This document shows positions 21,375 to 32,249 of a stretch of 61,298 nucleotides of DNA, piece by piece. Each line of letters starts with the position of its first letter. The stretch's first letter is position 1. The stretch lies in assembly GCA_029239165.1 (NCBI GenBank), contig JAQZBG010000003.1:1-61298 (forward strand), given 5' to 3'. Position numbers and translations under genes: made by a program. The notes under the pieces were generated by a model, which was not told the DNA's origin, did no database searches, and saw nothing but the letters and a program-made list of their open reading frames with translations. The stretch comes from Microbacterium sp. Its GTDB lineage: Bacteria; Actinomycetota; Actinomycetes; Actinomycetales; Microbacteriaceae.

Positions 21375-22274
21375 ATGACCGTGCCTTCCCCGTATGCGGA
21401 CCGACTTCGGCGCCTTCCCGTGCAACGCCACGAGGTCGAGGTTCGCGGTGCGACCACGGCGTATTGGGTGTACGGGCCGGAGAGTGCGGAAACCACGGTG
21501 ATCGCGGTGCACGGCTTTCGTGGCGATCATCACGGTCTCGAACCCGTGCTGGCGTACCTCCCCGAAGTGCGTGTGATCGCGCCTGACCTCCCCGGGTTCG
21601 GGGAGTCGGCGCCCCTGCCTGGGCGTCGCCACGACCTCGATCAGTACGCGGGGTGGCTGGAAGACTTCGTGTCCGCGGTCGAACCCGGTGCCGTCATCCT
21701 GGGCCACTCCTTCGGATCGATCGTGACGGCGGCCGCGGTCTCGCGAGGTTTGCCGACGCCGCGCCTCATCCTGCTGAACCCGATCGGGGCGCCGGCATTG
21801 GAAGGGCCGAAGGGTCTCATGACCCGCCTGGCCGTCTTCTACTATGCCCTGGGCGCCCGCCTTCCGGAGCGGATCGGCACCGCTCTGCTTCGGAACCGTG
21901 TCATCGTCCGGGTGATGAGCATCACGATGGCCAAGACCAAGGATCCCGCCCTGCGCCGATTCATCCACGACCAGCACGATACGTACTTCTCCCGATTCTC
22001 CGACCGCGATGTCCTCCGCGACGCCTTCATCGCGAGTGTTTCGCATGACGTGCGCGAGTTCGCTCCCGGGATCGACGTTCCGACCCTGCTCGTGGCTGCA
22101 GAGCGCGACGACATCACGCCCATCGAGGCGGAGCGGACGCTTGCGACGCTGTTCCCCGATGCGACTCTCGTCGAGATCGCCGAAGTGGGGCACCTCATCC
22201 ACTACGAGACGCCGGCCGAGGCCGCGGGCGCGGTTCGTCGGTTCCTCAGGATTCCCGTCTCGCGAGGCCGATGA
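21375..22274 (+). CDS. Alpha/beta hydrolase
   Basis: VIAVHGFRGDHHGLEPVLAYL, VIAPDLPGFGES, VILGHSFGSIV, catalytic His in VGHLIHYE. Confidence 0.92.
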   Translation: MTVPSPYADRLRRLPVQRHEVEVRGATTAYWVYGPESAETTVIAVHGFRGDHHGLEPVLAYLPEVRVIAPDLPGFGESAPLPGRRHDLDQYAGWLEDFVSAVEPGAVILGHSFGSIVTAAAVSRGLPTPRLILLNPIGAPALEGPKGLMTRLAVFYYALGARLPERIGTALLRNRVIVRVMSITMAKTKDPALRRFIHDQHDTYFSRFSDRDVLRDAFIASVSHDVREFAPGIDVPTLLVAAERDDITPIEAERTLATLFPDATLVEIAEVGHLIHYETPAEAAGAVRRFLRIPVSRGR

Positions 22275-22719
22275 GACCGGCGACCCGGAATGGGATGACC
22301 TCGCCCATCGCGAGCGAGGTCTCCGTACGCTCGACGCCTTCGATCGAGAGGATGCGGGCATCGGTGTCGAAGAGGTGGCGTGCGTCCCGGCACGCGACAC
22401 GGGCGAGTAGGTCGATGGAGCCGCTCAGACCGTGCGCCTGCACGACTTCGGGGATCCGTGCGAGTTCGTTGATGATGCGCGGGAGTTCGGTCTGGCGGAC
22501 GCCGATGCTCACGAACGCCTGCAAGGGGAACCCGAGGACGTCCGGCGAGAAGGACCGTTCGTAGGAGAGGAAGATCCCGCTCTGCTCGAGACGCGACATC
22601 CGCGCCTGGATCGTGTTGCGGGAAAGCCCGAGGTTCTCCGCCAGTGCGACGATGGTGATCCTCGGATCGTCGGCGAGTGCGGCGAGAAGCTCGAGATCGA
22701 TGCGGTCCAGTCCTGGCAT
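22246..22719 (-). CDS. Lrp/AsnC family transcriptional regulator
   Basis: LDRIDLELLAALADDPRITIVALAENLGLSRNTIQARMSRLEQSGIF. Confidence 0.93.
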   Translation of the reverse strand: MPGLDRIDLELLAALADDPRITIVALAENLGLSRNTIQARMSRLEQSGIFLSYERSFSPDVLGFPLQAFVSIGVRQTELPRIINELARIPEVVQAHGLSGSIDLLARVACRDARHLFDTDARILSIEGVERTETSLAMGEVIPFRVAGLIGLARRES

Positions 22720-22754
22720 AGTGCCAAACCCTAGCAGGCGCAGGGTGGGCCAAA

Positions 22755-22771
22755 TTGAGCAACATGCTCAA
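22755..22771. promoter_or_regulatory. Inverted repeat TTGAGC-AACAT-GCTCAA, candidate Lrp/AsnC operator (third half-site TTGAGC at 22787-22792)
   Basis: Perfect 6-bp arms in the divergent spacer between Lrp/AsnC gene and bkdA. Confidence 0.6.
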
Positions 22772-22887
22772 GCCTCGCGAGAATGCTTGAGCGAGGTGTT
22801 CAGCGGACGTACCCTCAGAGCATGCCGGTGATGACGCCGGCATCAGCGCGCGGAGCCTCACGAGGGCCGCCGACGAGGAGGACGACG

Positions 22888-24003
22888 ATGTCACCGCAGA
22901 TCACCCCCATCGCAGACACCGCCCAGGATCTCGAGCTCTCAGAGCGGATTCTGGCCCCGGACGGACACCGTGTCGCGAACTCTCGACTCGACCCCCTCGT
23001 CGCCGACGTCGATGCCGCTCAGCTGCGGTCTCTGTTGCGCGACATGATCATCCTCCGTCGCATCGACGCCGAAGGAGTCGCGCTCCAGCGCCAGGGGCAG
23101 CTCGGGCTCTGGGCTCCCTGCCAGGGCCAGGAGGCCACGCAGATCGGTACCGCACGGGCACTCGCTCCCGAAGACTACGTGTTCCCCAGCTACCGGGAGA
23201 CCGGGGTGATCTACGCCCGAGGCGCTCAGCCCGGCGACTACGTGCGGATGTGGCGTGGAGAGGAGGGGGCAGCGTACGATCCCGCCGCGCTAGGTGTCGC
23301 GCCTCTGCAGATCATCATCGGCGCACAGACGCTCCACGCCGTGGGGTACGCCCTGGGTATCCAGCGCGACGGTGCCGATGAGGTCGCGGTGACATACTTC
23401 GGTGACGGAGCGACGAGTCAGGGCGACGTCAACGAGGCGATGATCTTCGCGGCCTCGTACCAGGCCCCCGTGGTCTTCGTCTGCCAGAACAACCACTGGG
23501 CCATCTCCGAACCGGTTTCGGTGCAGTCGCAGTACCCGATCGCCGGTCGCGCTCCGGGCTTCGGCATTCCGAGCCTCCGCGTGGACGGAAACGACGTGCT
23601 CGCGTGCATGGCCGCCATGCGCTGGGCGTTGGAGCACGCACGTTCGGGCAAGGGGCCTGCCTACATCGAGGCCGTGACCTATCGCATGGGGCCACACACG
23701 ACGGCCGACGATCCGACGCGCTACCGCGACACGGAGGAGCTCGACTCGTGGCGTCGACGCGACCCGATCGCGCGGTTGGAGGCTTACCTCCGGGCCAGCG
23801 GCGAGCTCACCGACGAGCACGTGGCGGAGACTCAGGCCGCTGCCGACGTGGTCGCGAAGGAGATGCGGGCCGCGTGCCTCGGAATGGTCACCCGTCCGCC
23901 GCTCGCCGTCTTCGACGGCGTCTACGCCGAACCTCACACCGGCCTCGAGCGTCAGCGCGGCGAGTACCAGGCGTACCTTGCCTCCTTTGAGAGCGAGGCC
24001 TGA
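22888..24003 (+). CDS. bkdA: 2-oxoacid dehydrogenase E1 alpha (branched-chain / pyruvate type)
   Basis: FGDGATSQGDVNEAMIFAASYQAPVVFVCQNNHWAIS (ThDP-binding); RMGPHTTADDPTRYR. Confidence 0.92.
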   Translation: MSPQITPIADTAQDLELSERILAPDGHRVANSRLDPLVADVDAAQLRSLLRDMIILRRIDAEGVALQRQGQLGLWAPCQGQEATQIGTARALAPEDYVFPSYRETGVIYARGAQPGDYVRMWRGEEGAAYDPAALGVAPLQIIIGAQTLHAVGYALGIQRDGADEVAVTYFGDGATSQGDVNEAMIFAASYQAPVVFVCQNNHWAISEPVSVQSQYPIAGRAPGFGIPSLRVDGNDVLACMAAMRWALEHARSGKGPAYIEAVTYRMGPHTTADDPTRYRDTEELDSWRRRDPIARLEAYLRASGELTDEHVAETQAAADVVAKEMRAACLGMVTRPPLAVFDGVYAEPHTGLERQRGEYQAYLASFESEA

Positions 24004-24005
24004 TC

Positions 24006-25016
24006 ATGGCCGAGCTGACTCTCGGAAAAGCCCTCGGCGCAGGACTGCGGCAGGCGATGCGCGACGATGACAAGGTCGTGCTCCTCGGCGAGGACATCGG
24101 CAAGCTGGGCGGTGTCTTCCGCATCACGGACGGGCTTCTCGACGAGTTCGGAGCCGCCAGGGTAATCGATACCCCGCTCGCCGAGTCCGGCATCGTCGGC
24201 ACGGCCGTGGGCCTCGCCTTCCGCGGCTATCGCCCGGTCGTCGAGATCCAGTTCGACGGCTTCGTGTATCCGGCGTTCGACCAGATCGTCGCCCAAGTCG
24301 CCAAGCTCCACTACCGCACGCAGGGGCGTGTCAAGATGCCGATCACCATCCGGATCCCGTGGGCGGGGGGCATCGGCGCAGCCGAGCATCACTCGGAATC
24401 GCCCGAGGCGTACTTCGTGCACACGGCGGGCATCCGGGTGATCGCGGTGTCGAACCCGGAAGACGCATACCGCAGCCTGCGTCAGGCGATCGCGTCCGAC
24501 GATCCGGTGGTCTTCTTCGAGCCGAAGCGTCTGTATCACCACAAAGGCGAGGTCGACCTCGACGCACCACTCGCGGATGCGTCGCCGATGGGACTCGCGC
24601 GCGTCGTGCGCACCGGGACTGACGCGACGCTGATCACCTACGGGGCGATGGTCTCCACCGCACTGCAGGCAGCAGAAGCCGCTGACGACGAGGGGATCTC
24701 GCTCGAGGTCATCGATCTGCGGTCGCTCTCACCCGTCGACTACGACTCGGTCGCGGCCTCGGTGCGCAAGACGGGGCGAGTCGTCGTGGCACATGAGGCA
24801 TCCCGTGAGGCCGGAGTGGCCGCGGAGGTGATCGCGAGCATCACGGAGCGGTGCTTCGAGTACTTGGAGTCCGCACCGTTGCGGGTCACCGGTCACGACG
24901 TGCCCTACCCGCCGGCGAAGCTCGAGAAGTACCATCTGCCGGATCTCGACCGGCTGCTCGACGCGGTCGACCGGGTGCTGGATCGGCCGAACAGCCTGAC
25001 GGGAGCAGAGGCATGA
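24006..25016 (+). CDS. bkdB: 2-oxoacid dehydrogenase E1 beta
   Basis: ALGAGLRQAMRDDDKVVLLGEDIGKLGGVFRITDGL...RVIDTPLAESGIVGTAVGLAFRGYRPVVEIQF. Confidence 0.93.
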   Translation: MAELTLGKALGAGLRQAMRDDDKVVLLGEDIGKLGGVFRITDGLLDEFGAARVIDTPLAESGIVGTAVGLAFRGYRPVVEIQFDGFVYPAFDQIVAQVAKLHYRTQGRVKMPITIRIPWAGGIGAAEHHSESPEAYFVHTAGIRVIAVSNPEDAYRSLRQAIASDDPVVFFEPKRLYHHKGEVDLDAPLADASPMGLARVVRTGTDATLITYGAMVSTALQAAEAADDEGISLEVIDLRSLSPVDYDSVAASVRKTGRVVVAHEASREAGVAAEVIASITERCFEYLESAPLRVTGHDVPYPPAKLEKYHLPDLDRLLDAVDRVLDRPNSLTGAEA

Positions 25017-26374
25017 TCGCGGAATTTCGACTCCCTGACCTCGGGGAAGGTCTGGCCGAAGCCGAGGTCGTGCAGTGGCTGGTCGCGCCCGGTGACACAG
25101 TCGCGCTCAACCAGACCCTGGCGGAGGTGGAGACGGCGAAGGCCGTGGTCGAGCTGCCGTCGCCGTACGAGGGGACAGTGGCGACTCTGCACGCGGAAGC
25201 GGGAGAGACCGTCGCGGTGGGCGCCGCACTGATCGACTTCGAAGTCGCCGGTGGGGAGCAGCTCACTACCGCGCCGATGCCGGCGGAGGCCGAGAAGGCC
25301 GAGCCGAACCTCGTCGGATACGGCGCGGCACCCACCTCGACCGGCCGACCTGCCCGTCGTGCACGTCGCGCGGGGGTGACGTCCCCCGCGGTCGACACGG
25401 CCGTGCTGGAAGCCGCGCCGCACGATGCCACGCCGTCGGCAGCGGTCGAGTCCGTCGTGGAGCGACCGCGATCCACTCCTCCCGTCCGTGCGCATGCGAA
25501 GCGCCTGGGCATCGACCTGGTGCTGGTCGCCGCAGAGGTCGGAGACCGGCTGATCACACGCGCCGATGTCGATGCCTATGCCGAGCGGGTCGGTGCTCGC
25601 GGCCAGGCGGTGGCGGATGTCCACGCCATGGACCCCGTAGGCCCCTTCGCCCCCGCGGTTCCCGGCGACGCGGAGCGTGAGGTCCGCATCCCGATCCGCG
25701 GGGTCCGCAAGCACACGGCCGCGGCGATGGTGCAGAGCGCTTTCACGGCGCCCCACGTGACGGTATTCCACACGGTGGACGTGACGGCGACCATGGAGCT
25801 GCTGGCGGGATTCCGTGCAGACCGATCGCTCGTGGAGCACCGGATCGGACCGCTCACGGTGGTCGCCAAAGCCGTCTGCCTCGCGCTCGGACGCACCCCC
25901 GGCCTCAACTCCCGCTGGGACGAGGCCGCCGGCGAGATCGTCCAACACAACTACGTCGACCTGGGGATCGCAGCTGCGACCGACCGAGGTCTCATCGTCC
26001 CGATGATCCGCGACGCGGAGCGACTGACGCTGGTCGAACTCGCGGACGCAGTGAGACGCCTGGCTGATGTCGCGCGTTCCGGTAAGACCTCGCCGGCAGA
26101 GCTGGCCGGGGGCACCTTCTCGATCTCGAACATCGGGGTTTTCGGCGTCGATGCCGGCACGCCCATCCTGCCGCCCGGCCAGTCCGGGATCCTCGCGATC
26201 GGAGCTGTGCGGCGTCAGCCCTGGGAGTTCCGCGGTGAGATCGCATTGCGTCAGATGATGACGCTCAGCCTCTCGTTCGACCACCGGCTCGTCGACGGCG
26301 CAGAAGGCGCACGATTCCTGAAGGATGTCGCGGACATCCTGGAGGAGCCGGGTCGGGCGATGCTTCTCAGGTAG
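25013..26374 (+). CDS. bkdC: Dihydrolipoamide acyltransferase E2
   Basis: Lipoyl domain (VETAKAVVELPSP), peripheral subunit-binding domain, catalytic LSFDHRLVDGAEGARFL. Confidence 0.93.
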   Translation: MIAEFRLPDLGEGLAEAEVVQWLVAPGDTVALNQTLAEVETAKAVVELPSPYEGTVATLHAEAGETVAVGAALIDFEVAGGEQLTTAPMPAEAEKAEPNLVGYGAAPTSTGRPARRARRAGVTSPAVDTAVLEAAPHDATPSAAVESVVERPRSTPPVRAHAKRLGIDLVLVAAEVGDRLITRADVDAYAERVGARGQAVADVHAMDPVGPFAPAVPGDAEREVRIPIRGVRKHTAAAMVQSAFTAPHVTVFHTVDVTATMELLAGFRADRSLVEHRIGPLTVVAKAVCLALGRTPGLNSRWDEAAGEIVQHNYVDLGIAAATDRGLIVPMIRDAERLTLVELADAVRRLADVARSGKTSPAELAGGTFSISNIGVFGVDAGTPILPPGQSGILAIGAVRRQPWEFRGEIALRQMMTLSLSFDHRLVDGAEGARFLKDVADILEEPGRAMLLR

Positions 26375-26975
26375 TCGCGCGCAACGCGGCATCCGCCATC
26401 GCGCCCAGGACGGCCGCGGTGGCGGAATGCCGCCGTACGGCTGCGCGGGTGCTGTGAGGCGTCGAGTTGATGAGGCCGAAGCAGGCCTGGACCCGAAGAC
26501 GCAGCTCGTCTTGATCTGTGCCGCGGTCGCCTGGCAGCTGGAGAGAGGAGAGCGCGTCCATCCAGAGCTCGATGTAGGCGCGTTGCAGACGACGGACAGC
26601 GGACCGATCGGCTTCGGTCAGGTAGGCGACGTCGCGGTCCTGTACCTGGATCACTTCGGCGTTCCCGAGGGCGAAGTCGACGTGGAAGGCGATCAGTCCG
26701 TGCATCCGCTCGTCGGCGGTCGCAATGCTCTCCACCACCTGCCGGCCACCGTTGATGAGGTCCTCGCTCACTTTGACGAGAATCGCGCCCAGCAAAGCCT
26801 GCTTGCCGGCGAAGTGCCGATAGACGGCGGGGCCGGACACGCCGACGGCAGCACCGATGTCCTCCAGGCTGACACCGCTGTAGCCGCGCGCAGCGAAGAG
26901 TCGCGCGGCGGCGTGCAGAATCGCATCGGAGCGTTCGGCCTTGGCGCGGTCGCGGGCAGTGACAGGGGTTGTCAT
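26367..26975 (-). CDS. TetR/AcrR family transcriptional regulator
   Basis: DAILHAAARLFAARGYSGVSLEDIGAAVGVSGPAVYRHFAGKQALLGAIL. Confidence 0.94.
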   Translation of the reverse strand: MTTPVTARDRAKAERSDAILHAAARLFAARGYSGVSLEDIGAAVGVSGPAVYRHFAGKQALLGAILVKVSEDLINGGRQVVESIATADERMHGLIAFHVDFALGNAEVIQVQDRDVAYLTEADRSAVRRLQRAYIELWMDALSSLQLPGDRGTDQDELRLRVQACFGLINSTPHSTRAAVRRHSATAAVLGAMADAALRATT

Positions 26976-27006
26976 CTCAGTTAATCCTCGCTAACCTGAA
27001 TAAACG

Positions 27007-27024
27007 GGTTAGTGAACACTAACC
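27007..27024. promoter_or_regulatory. Perfect palindrome GGTTAGTG-AA-CACTAACC, candidate TetR operator
   Basis: 8-bp perfect arms in the divergent spacer between TetR gene and accD1. Confidence 0.75.
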
Positions 27025-27086
27025 GAATATGCCTGCACCGCGCCAGGGCATCGCCCGCGCGAACGTGAGTCGAGGAGGACATCACG

Positions 27087-28640
<1,554 letters not shown>

Positions 28641-28645
28641 GTGCC

Positions 28646-30568
28646 ATGACATCATCGACCGTTTCCTTCGACACCGTCCTCGTCGCCAATCGCGGTGAGA
28701 TCGCGCGGCGAATCATCCGCACGCTGCGAGCCCTCGGGATCCGCAGCGTCGCGGTGTACAGCGACGCGGATGCGGAGGCGCCTCACGTGCGCGAGGCGGA
28801 CGACGCAGTGCGGATCGGTCCCGCTCCTGCCGCCCAGTCCTACCTCGACATCGATGCGGTCGTCTCCGCTGCGCGCGCCTCCGGTGCACAGGCGATCCAC
28901 CCCGGCTACGGATTCCTGTCCGAGAGCGTCGGGCTCGCCGAAGCCTGCGCCGAGAGCGGCATCGTCTTCATCGGGCCATCGGTCGACGCGCTGCAGGTCA
29001 TGGGCGACAAAGCCCGTGCACGTGAGCATGTGCTGCGGCATGGTGTCCCCGTCGTACCAGGGTTCGATGCGAAGGGCCTCTCCGACATCGAGATCGCCGA
29101 GGAGGCGGGCGCCGTCGGTTACCCGCTGCTCGTCAAGCCCAGCGCCGGCGGCGGCGGCAAGGGCATGGAGATCGTTTCGGAGCCTGCACGGCTGCGTGGC
29201 GCGCTCGCTTCCGCGCGACGCGTGGCGGCGGCCGCCTTCGGAGACGACGCACTGATCCTCGAACGCCTGATCCGTCGTCCACGGCACATCGAGGTACAGG
29301 TCTTCGGCGATGCCCACGCCTCCGTCATCGCCCTCGGCGAGCGCGAATGCACGCTGCAGCGGCGCCATCAGAAGGTGGTCGAGGAGGCGCCGTCGGCCGG
29401 CATACCGACGCACACGCGGGAGCGGCTGCTCGCGGCTGCCGTACTGGCGGCGGAGAGCGTCTCCTACGTCGGTGCCGGAACGGTCGAGTTCCTGATCGAT
29501 GCGGACGCACCCGATGAGGTCTACTTCATCGAGATGAACACCCGGTTGCAGGTCGAGCACCCGGTCACCGAGGAGGTCACGGGGCTCGACCTCGTCGCCC
29601 TCCAGCTGCGCGTGGCCGATGGACAGCCGCTGGATGTGACGCCGCGAGTGCGGGGGCACGCAGTCGAAGCGCGGGTGTACGCCGAGTCGCCAGAGCGCGG
29701 CTTCGTGCCCTCCACGGGCAGGATCCTCCTGTTCGATCCGCCCCCCGGTGTGCGGGTGGACTCGGCGATCGAGACGGGGAGCGAGGTGAGCGGGTTCTAT
29801 GACCCGATGATCGCGAAGGTCGTCGCGTTCGCTGATGACCGCACCACCGCGCTCGCGCGGCTGGACGAAGCGCTTGCGCGCACGGTGGTGCTCGGTGTCG
29901 AGACCAACATCGCCTTCCTGCGAGCGCTGTGCCGTGACCGGAGAGTCATCGCCGGCGATCTCGACACAGGGCTCATCGAGACGCTGCTGCCTTGGGAACC
30001 GGGACATCCTTCGCCCGCACAGCTCATCGCGGCGAAGAAGGTGGCGGACACCGGAACCGACGAACCGCTGCGGACGTCCGCGCTGTGGCGCCAGCGACCG
30101 GGTTGGAGACTGGGTGCCGCGGCCGTGCCCGAGGCCGCGTTCGCGGTCCTCACGGATGACGGCGAAGAGGTCGAGCTCCGAGAAGAGGAGGCCTCCGTCG
30201 GACAGGGAGCAGTGCACGCCGCGGTCGACGCCGATGGCGGGATCTGGGCTGCGGAAGGTGGGCGCACCGTCCGTCTGCGCCCACTCGACAGGAGGCGGCG
30301 CATGCTTCATCGTCTCGCGCAGCGCGAGGCGGGCGCTGCGACGACCGAGCCCGAGGGGCGAGCGCCCATGCCAGGCAGCGTCGTCGCCGTGCACGTGGCA
30401 GACGGGGATCTCGTGGCGGCCGGCGACCCGCTCGTCTCGATCGAGGCGATGAAGATGGAGCACCAGGTGCTCGCACCCCACGATGGTGCGGCGCATCTGC
30501 TGGTCGCCGTGGGCGATCAGGTGCGGCGCGACCAACCGGTCGCCCGCGTGACGACGGAGGAGAGCTGA
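28646..30568 (+). CDS. accA1: Acyl-CoA carboxylase alpha subunit (biotin carboxylase + biotin carrier)
   Basis: VANRGEIARRIIRTLRALG, KPSAGGGGKGMEIV, ECTLQRRHQKVVEEAPS, FIEMNTRLQVEHPVTE, biotinylation motif IEAMKMEH. Confidence 0.96.
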   Translation: MTSSTVSFDTVLVANRGEIARRIIRTLRALGIRSVAVYSDADAEAPHVREADDAVRIGPAPAAQSYLDIDAVVSAARASGAQAIHPGYGFLSESVGLAEACAESGIVFIGPSVDALQVMGDKARAREHVLRHGVPVVPGFDAKGLSDIEIAEEAGAVGYPLLVKPSAGGGGKGMEIVSEPARLRGALASARRVAAAAFGDDALILERLIRRPRHIEVQVFGDAHASVIALGERECTLQRRHQKVVEEAPSAGIPTHTRERLLAAAVLAAESVSYVGAGTVEFLIDADAPDEVYFIEMNTRLQVEHPVTEEVTGLDLVALQLRVADGQPLDVTPRVRGHAVEARVYAESPERGFVPSTGRILLFDPPPGVRVDSAIETGSEVSGFYDPMIAKVVAFADDRTTALARLDEALARTVVLGVETNIAFLRALCRDRRVIAGDLDTGLIETLLPWEPGHPSPAQLIAAKKVADTGTDEPLRTSALWRQRPGWRLGAAAVPEAAFAVLTDDGEEVELREEEASVGQGAVHAAVDADGGIWAAEGGRTVRLRPLDRRRRMLHRLAQREAGAATTEPEGRAPMPGSVVAVHVADGDLVAAGDPLVSIEAMKMEHQVLAPHDGAAHLLVAVGDQVRRDQPVARVTTEES

Positions 30569-31719
30569 TGATGGAAGATCTGTCCGCGGAGGAGCGCGAG
30601 CTCGCAGCCATGGTGCGCGATTTCGCCGAGACGGTCGTCGCGCCGCAGTCGTACGAGGCTGATCGCACGCACACGCTGTCGATGGATGTGGTCTCGCAGA
30701 TGGGCGACCTCGGCCTGTTCGGTCTGCCGTTCCCCGAGGAATACGGCGGCCAGGGTGGGGACTACATGGCACTCGGCATCGCGATCGAAGCGCTCGGTCG
30801 GGTGGACCAGTCCATCGCGATCACTCTCGAAGCCGGAGTGAGCCTCGGCGCCATGCCGATCTTCCGCTTCGGAACCGAGGAGCAGCGGCAGGATCTGCTC
30901 CCCGACCTGCTCGCGGGTCGGGCGCTGGCGGGGTTCGGCCTCACCGAACCGGAGGCCGGCAGTGACGCCGGAGCGACCAGGACCACAGCGCGCCTCGAGG
31001 GCGAGGAGTGGGTCATCGATGGGTCGAAGCAGTTCATCACCAACTCGGGCACGCCCATCACCCGCTTCGTCACGGTGACCGCGGTCACCGGGAGCGAGAA
31101 CGGCCGTAAGGAGATCTCCACGATCATCGTCCCGAACGGCACGCCCGGATTCACCGTCGAGGCGCCCTACGACAAGGTCGGTTGGAATGCCTCGGACACC
31201 CATCCGCTGACGTTCGACGGAGCGCGGGTACCCGCCTCGAACCTGCTGGGGGAGCGGGGGAGCGGCTTCCGCAGCTTCCTCAGCATCCTCGACGAGGGCC
31301 GCATCGCGATCGCCGCCCTTTCGACGGGTGCGGCGGAGGGCTGTCTGGAGGCCGCCGTGGAGTACGCGAAGAGCCGGACCATCTTCGGTGCGGCGTTGAG
31401 CACGCGACAGAACGCGCAGTTCACCCTGGCCCGCATGCGTGCGCGCGTCCACACCGCACGGCTCGCCTGGCATCATGCGGCGCGACTGCGGGATGCCGGC
31501 AAGCCGTTCGCCGAAGCAGCGGCCATCGCGAAACTCGTCGGAGGAGAGGCCGCGATGGACAATGCCAGGGATGCCACCCAGATCTTCGGGGGAAACGGCT
31601 TCATGAACGAATTCCCCGTCGCGCGTCACTACCGCGACTCGAAGATCCTCGAGATCGGCGAAGGGACGACCGAGGTGCAGCTGCTGGTCATCGCCCGCGG
31701 ACTCGGGCTCGCCGGGTAG
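30568..31719 (+). CDS. Acyl-CoA dehydrogenase (isovaleryl-CoA dehydrogenase / FadE19-like)
   Basis: FGLTEPEAGSDAGATRTTA, WVIDGSKQFITNSG, DATQIFGGNGFMNEFPVARHYRDSKILEIGEGTTEVQ. Confidence 0.95.
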   Translation: MMEDLSAEERELAAMVRDFAETVVAPQSYEADRTHTLSMDVVSQMGDLGLFGLPFPEEYGGQGGDYMALGIAIEALGRVDQSIAITLEAGVSLGAMPIFRFGTEEQRQDLLPDLLAGRALAGFGLTEPEAGSDAGATRTTARLEGEEWVIDGSKQFITNSGTPITRFVTVTAVTGSENGRKEISTIIVPNGTPGFTVEAPYDKVGWNASDTHPLTFDGARVPASNLLGERGSGFRSFLSILDEGRIAIAALSTGAAEGCLEAAVEYAKSRTIFGAALSTRQNAQFTLARMRARVHTARLAWHHAARLRDAGKPFAEAAAIAKLVGGEAAMDNARDATQIFGGNGFMNEFPVARHYRDSKILEIGEGTTEVQLLVIARGLGLAG

Positions 31720-31760
31720 CGTGGCCGCATGCACCGTACTGAGCGACGAACGGAGTCGAA

Positions 31761-32249
31761 GTGACCACACACGACATCCTCCAGCGGGGCTTGTACTTCG
31801 AGGAGTTCCTGGTCGATGCCCGCTATCTGCACCGTCCGGGGCGTACCGCGACCGAAGCCGACAACGTGCTGTTCACGACACTCACGATGAACACTCAGGC
31901 GCTGCACCTCGACGCCGCGTTCGCCGATGCGCAGGCCCCGTTCCGTGCGCGGCTCATGAATTCGATGTGGACGTTGTCGACGATGGTCGGCGCCTCGGTC
32001 GCGCAGCTGACGCAGGGCACACTCGTCGCGCAGCTGGGGTTCGGCGACGTCACTTTCCCGCACCCGTTGTTCGCCGGTGACACCCTGTACACGGAGAGCG
32101 TCATCGTCGAGAAGCGGCTGTCGTCCTCCCGGCCCGGCCAGGGAATCGTGAAGATCGCCCACACGGGACGCAATCAGGACGACACGGTCGTTGCCTCGGC
32201 GGTCCGATCCGTGCTCGTCCACTGCCTGCCGGAAGGAGTCTCGACGTGA
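31761..32249 (+). CDS. MaoC family dehydratase
   Basis: GLYFEEFLVDARYLHRPGRTATEADNVLFTTLTMNTQALHLD (hotdog R-hydratase). Confidence 0.9.
   Translation: MTTHDILQRGLYFEEFLVDARYLHRPGRTATEADNVLFTTLTMNTQALHLDAAFADAQAPFRARLMNSMWTLSTMVGASVAQLTQGTLVAQLGFGDVTFPHPLFAGDTLYTESVIVEKRLSSSRPGQGIVKIAHTGRNQDDTVVASAVRSVLVHCLPEGVST

Noticed and set aside
28652-30772. 706-aa minus-strand ORF opposite the biotin carboxylase
   Set aside because: Antisense artefact of high GC3 coding sequence.
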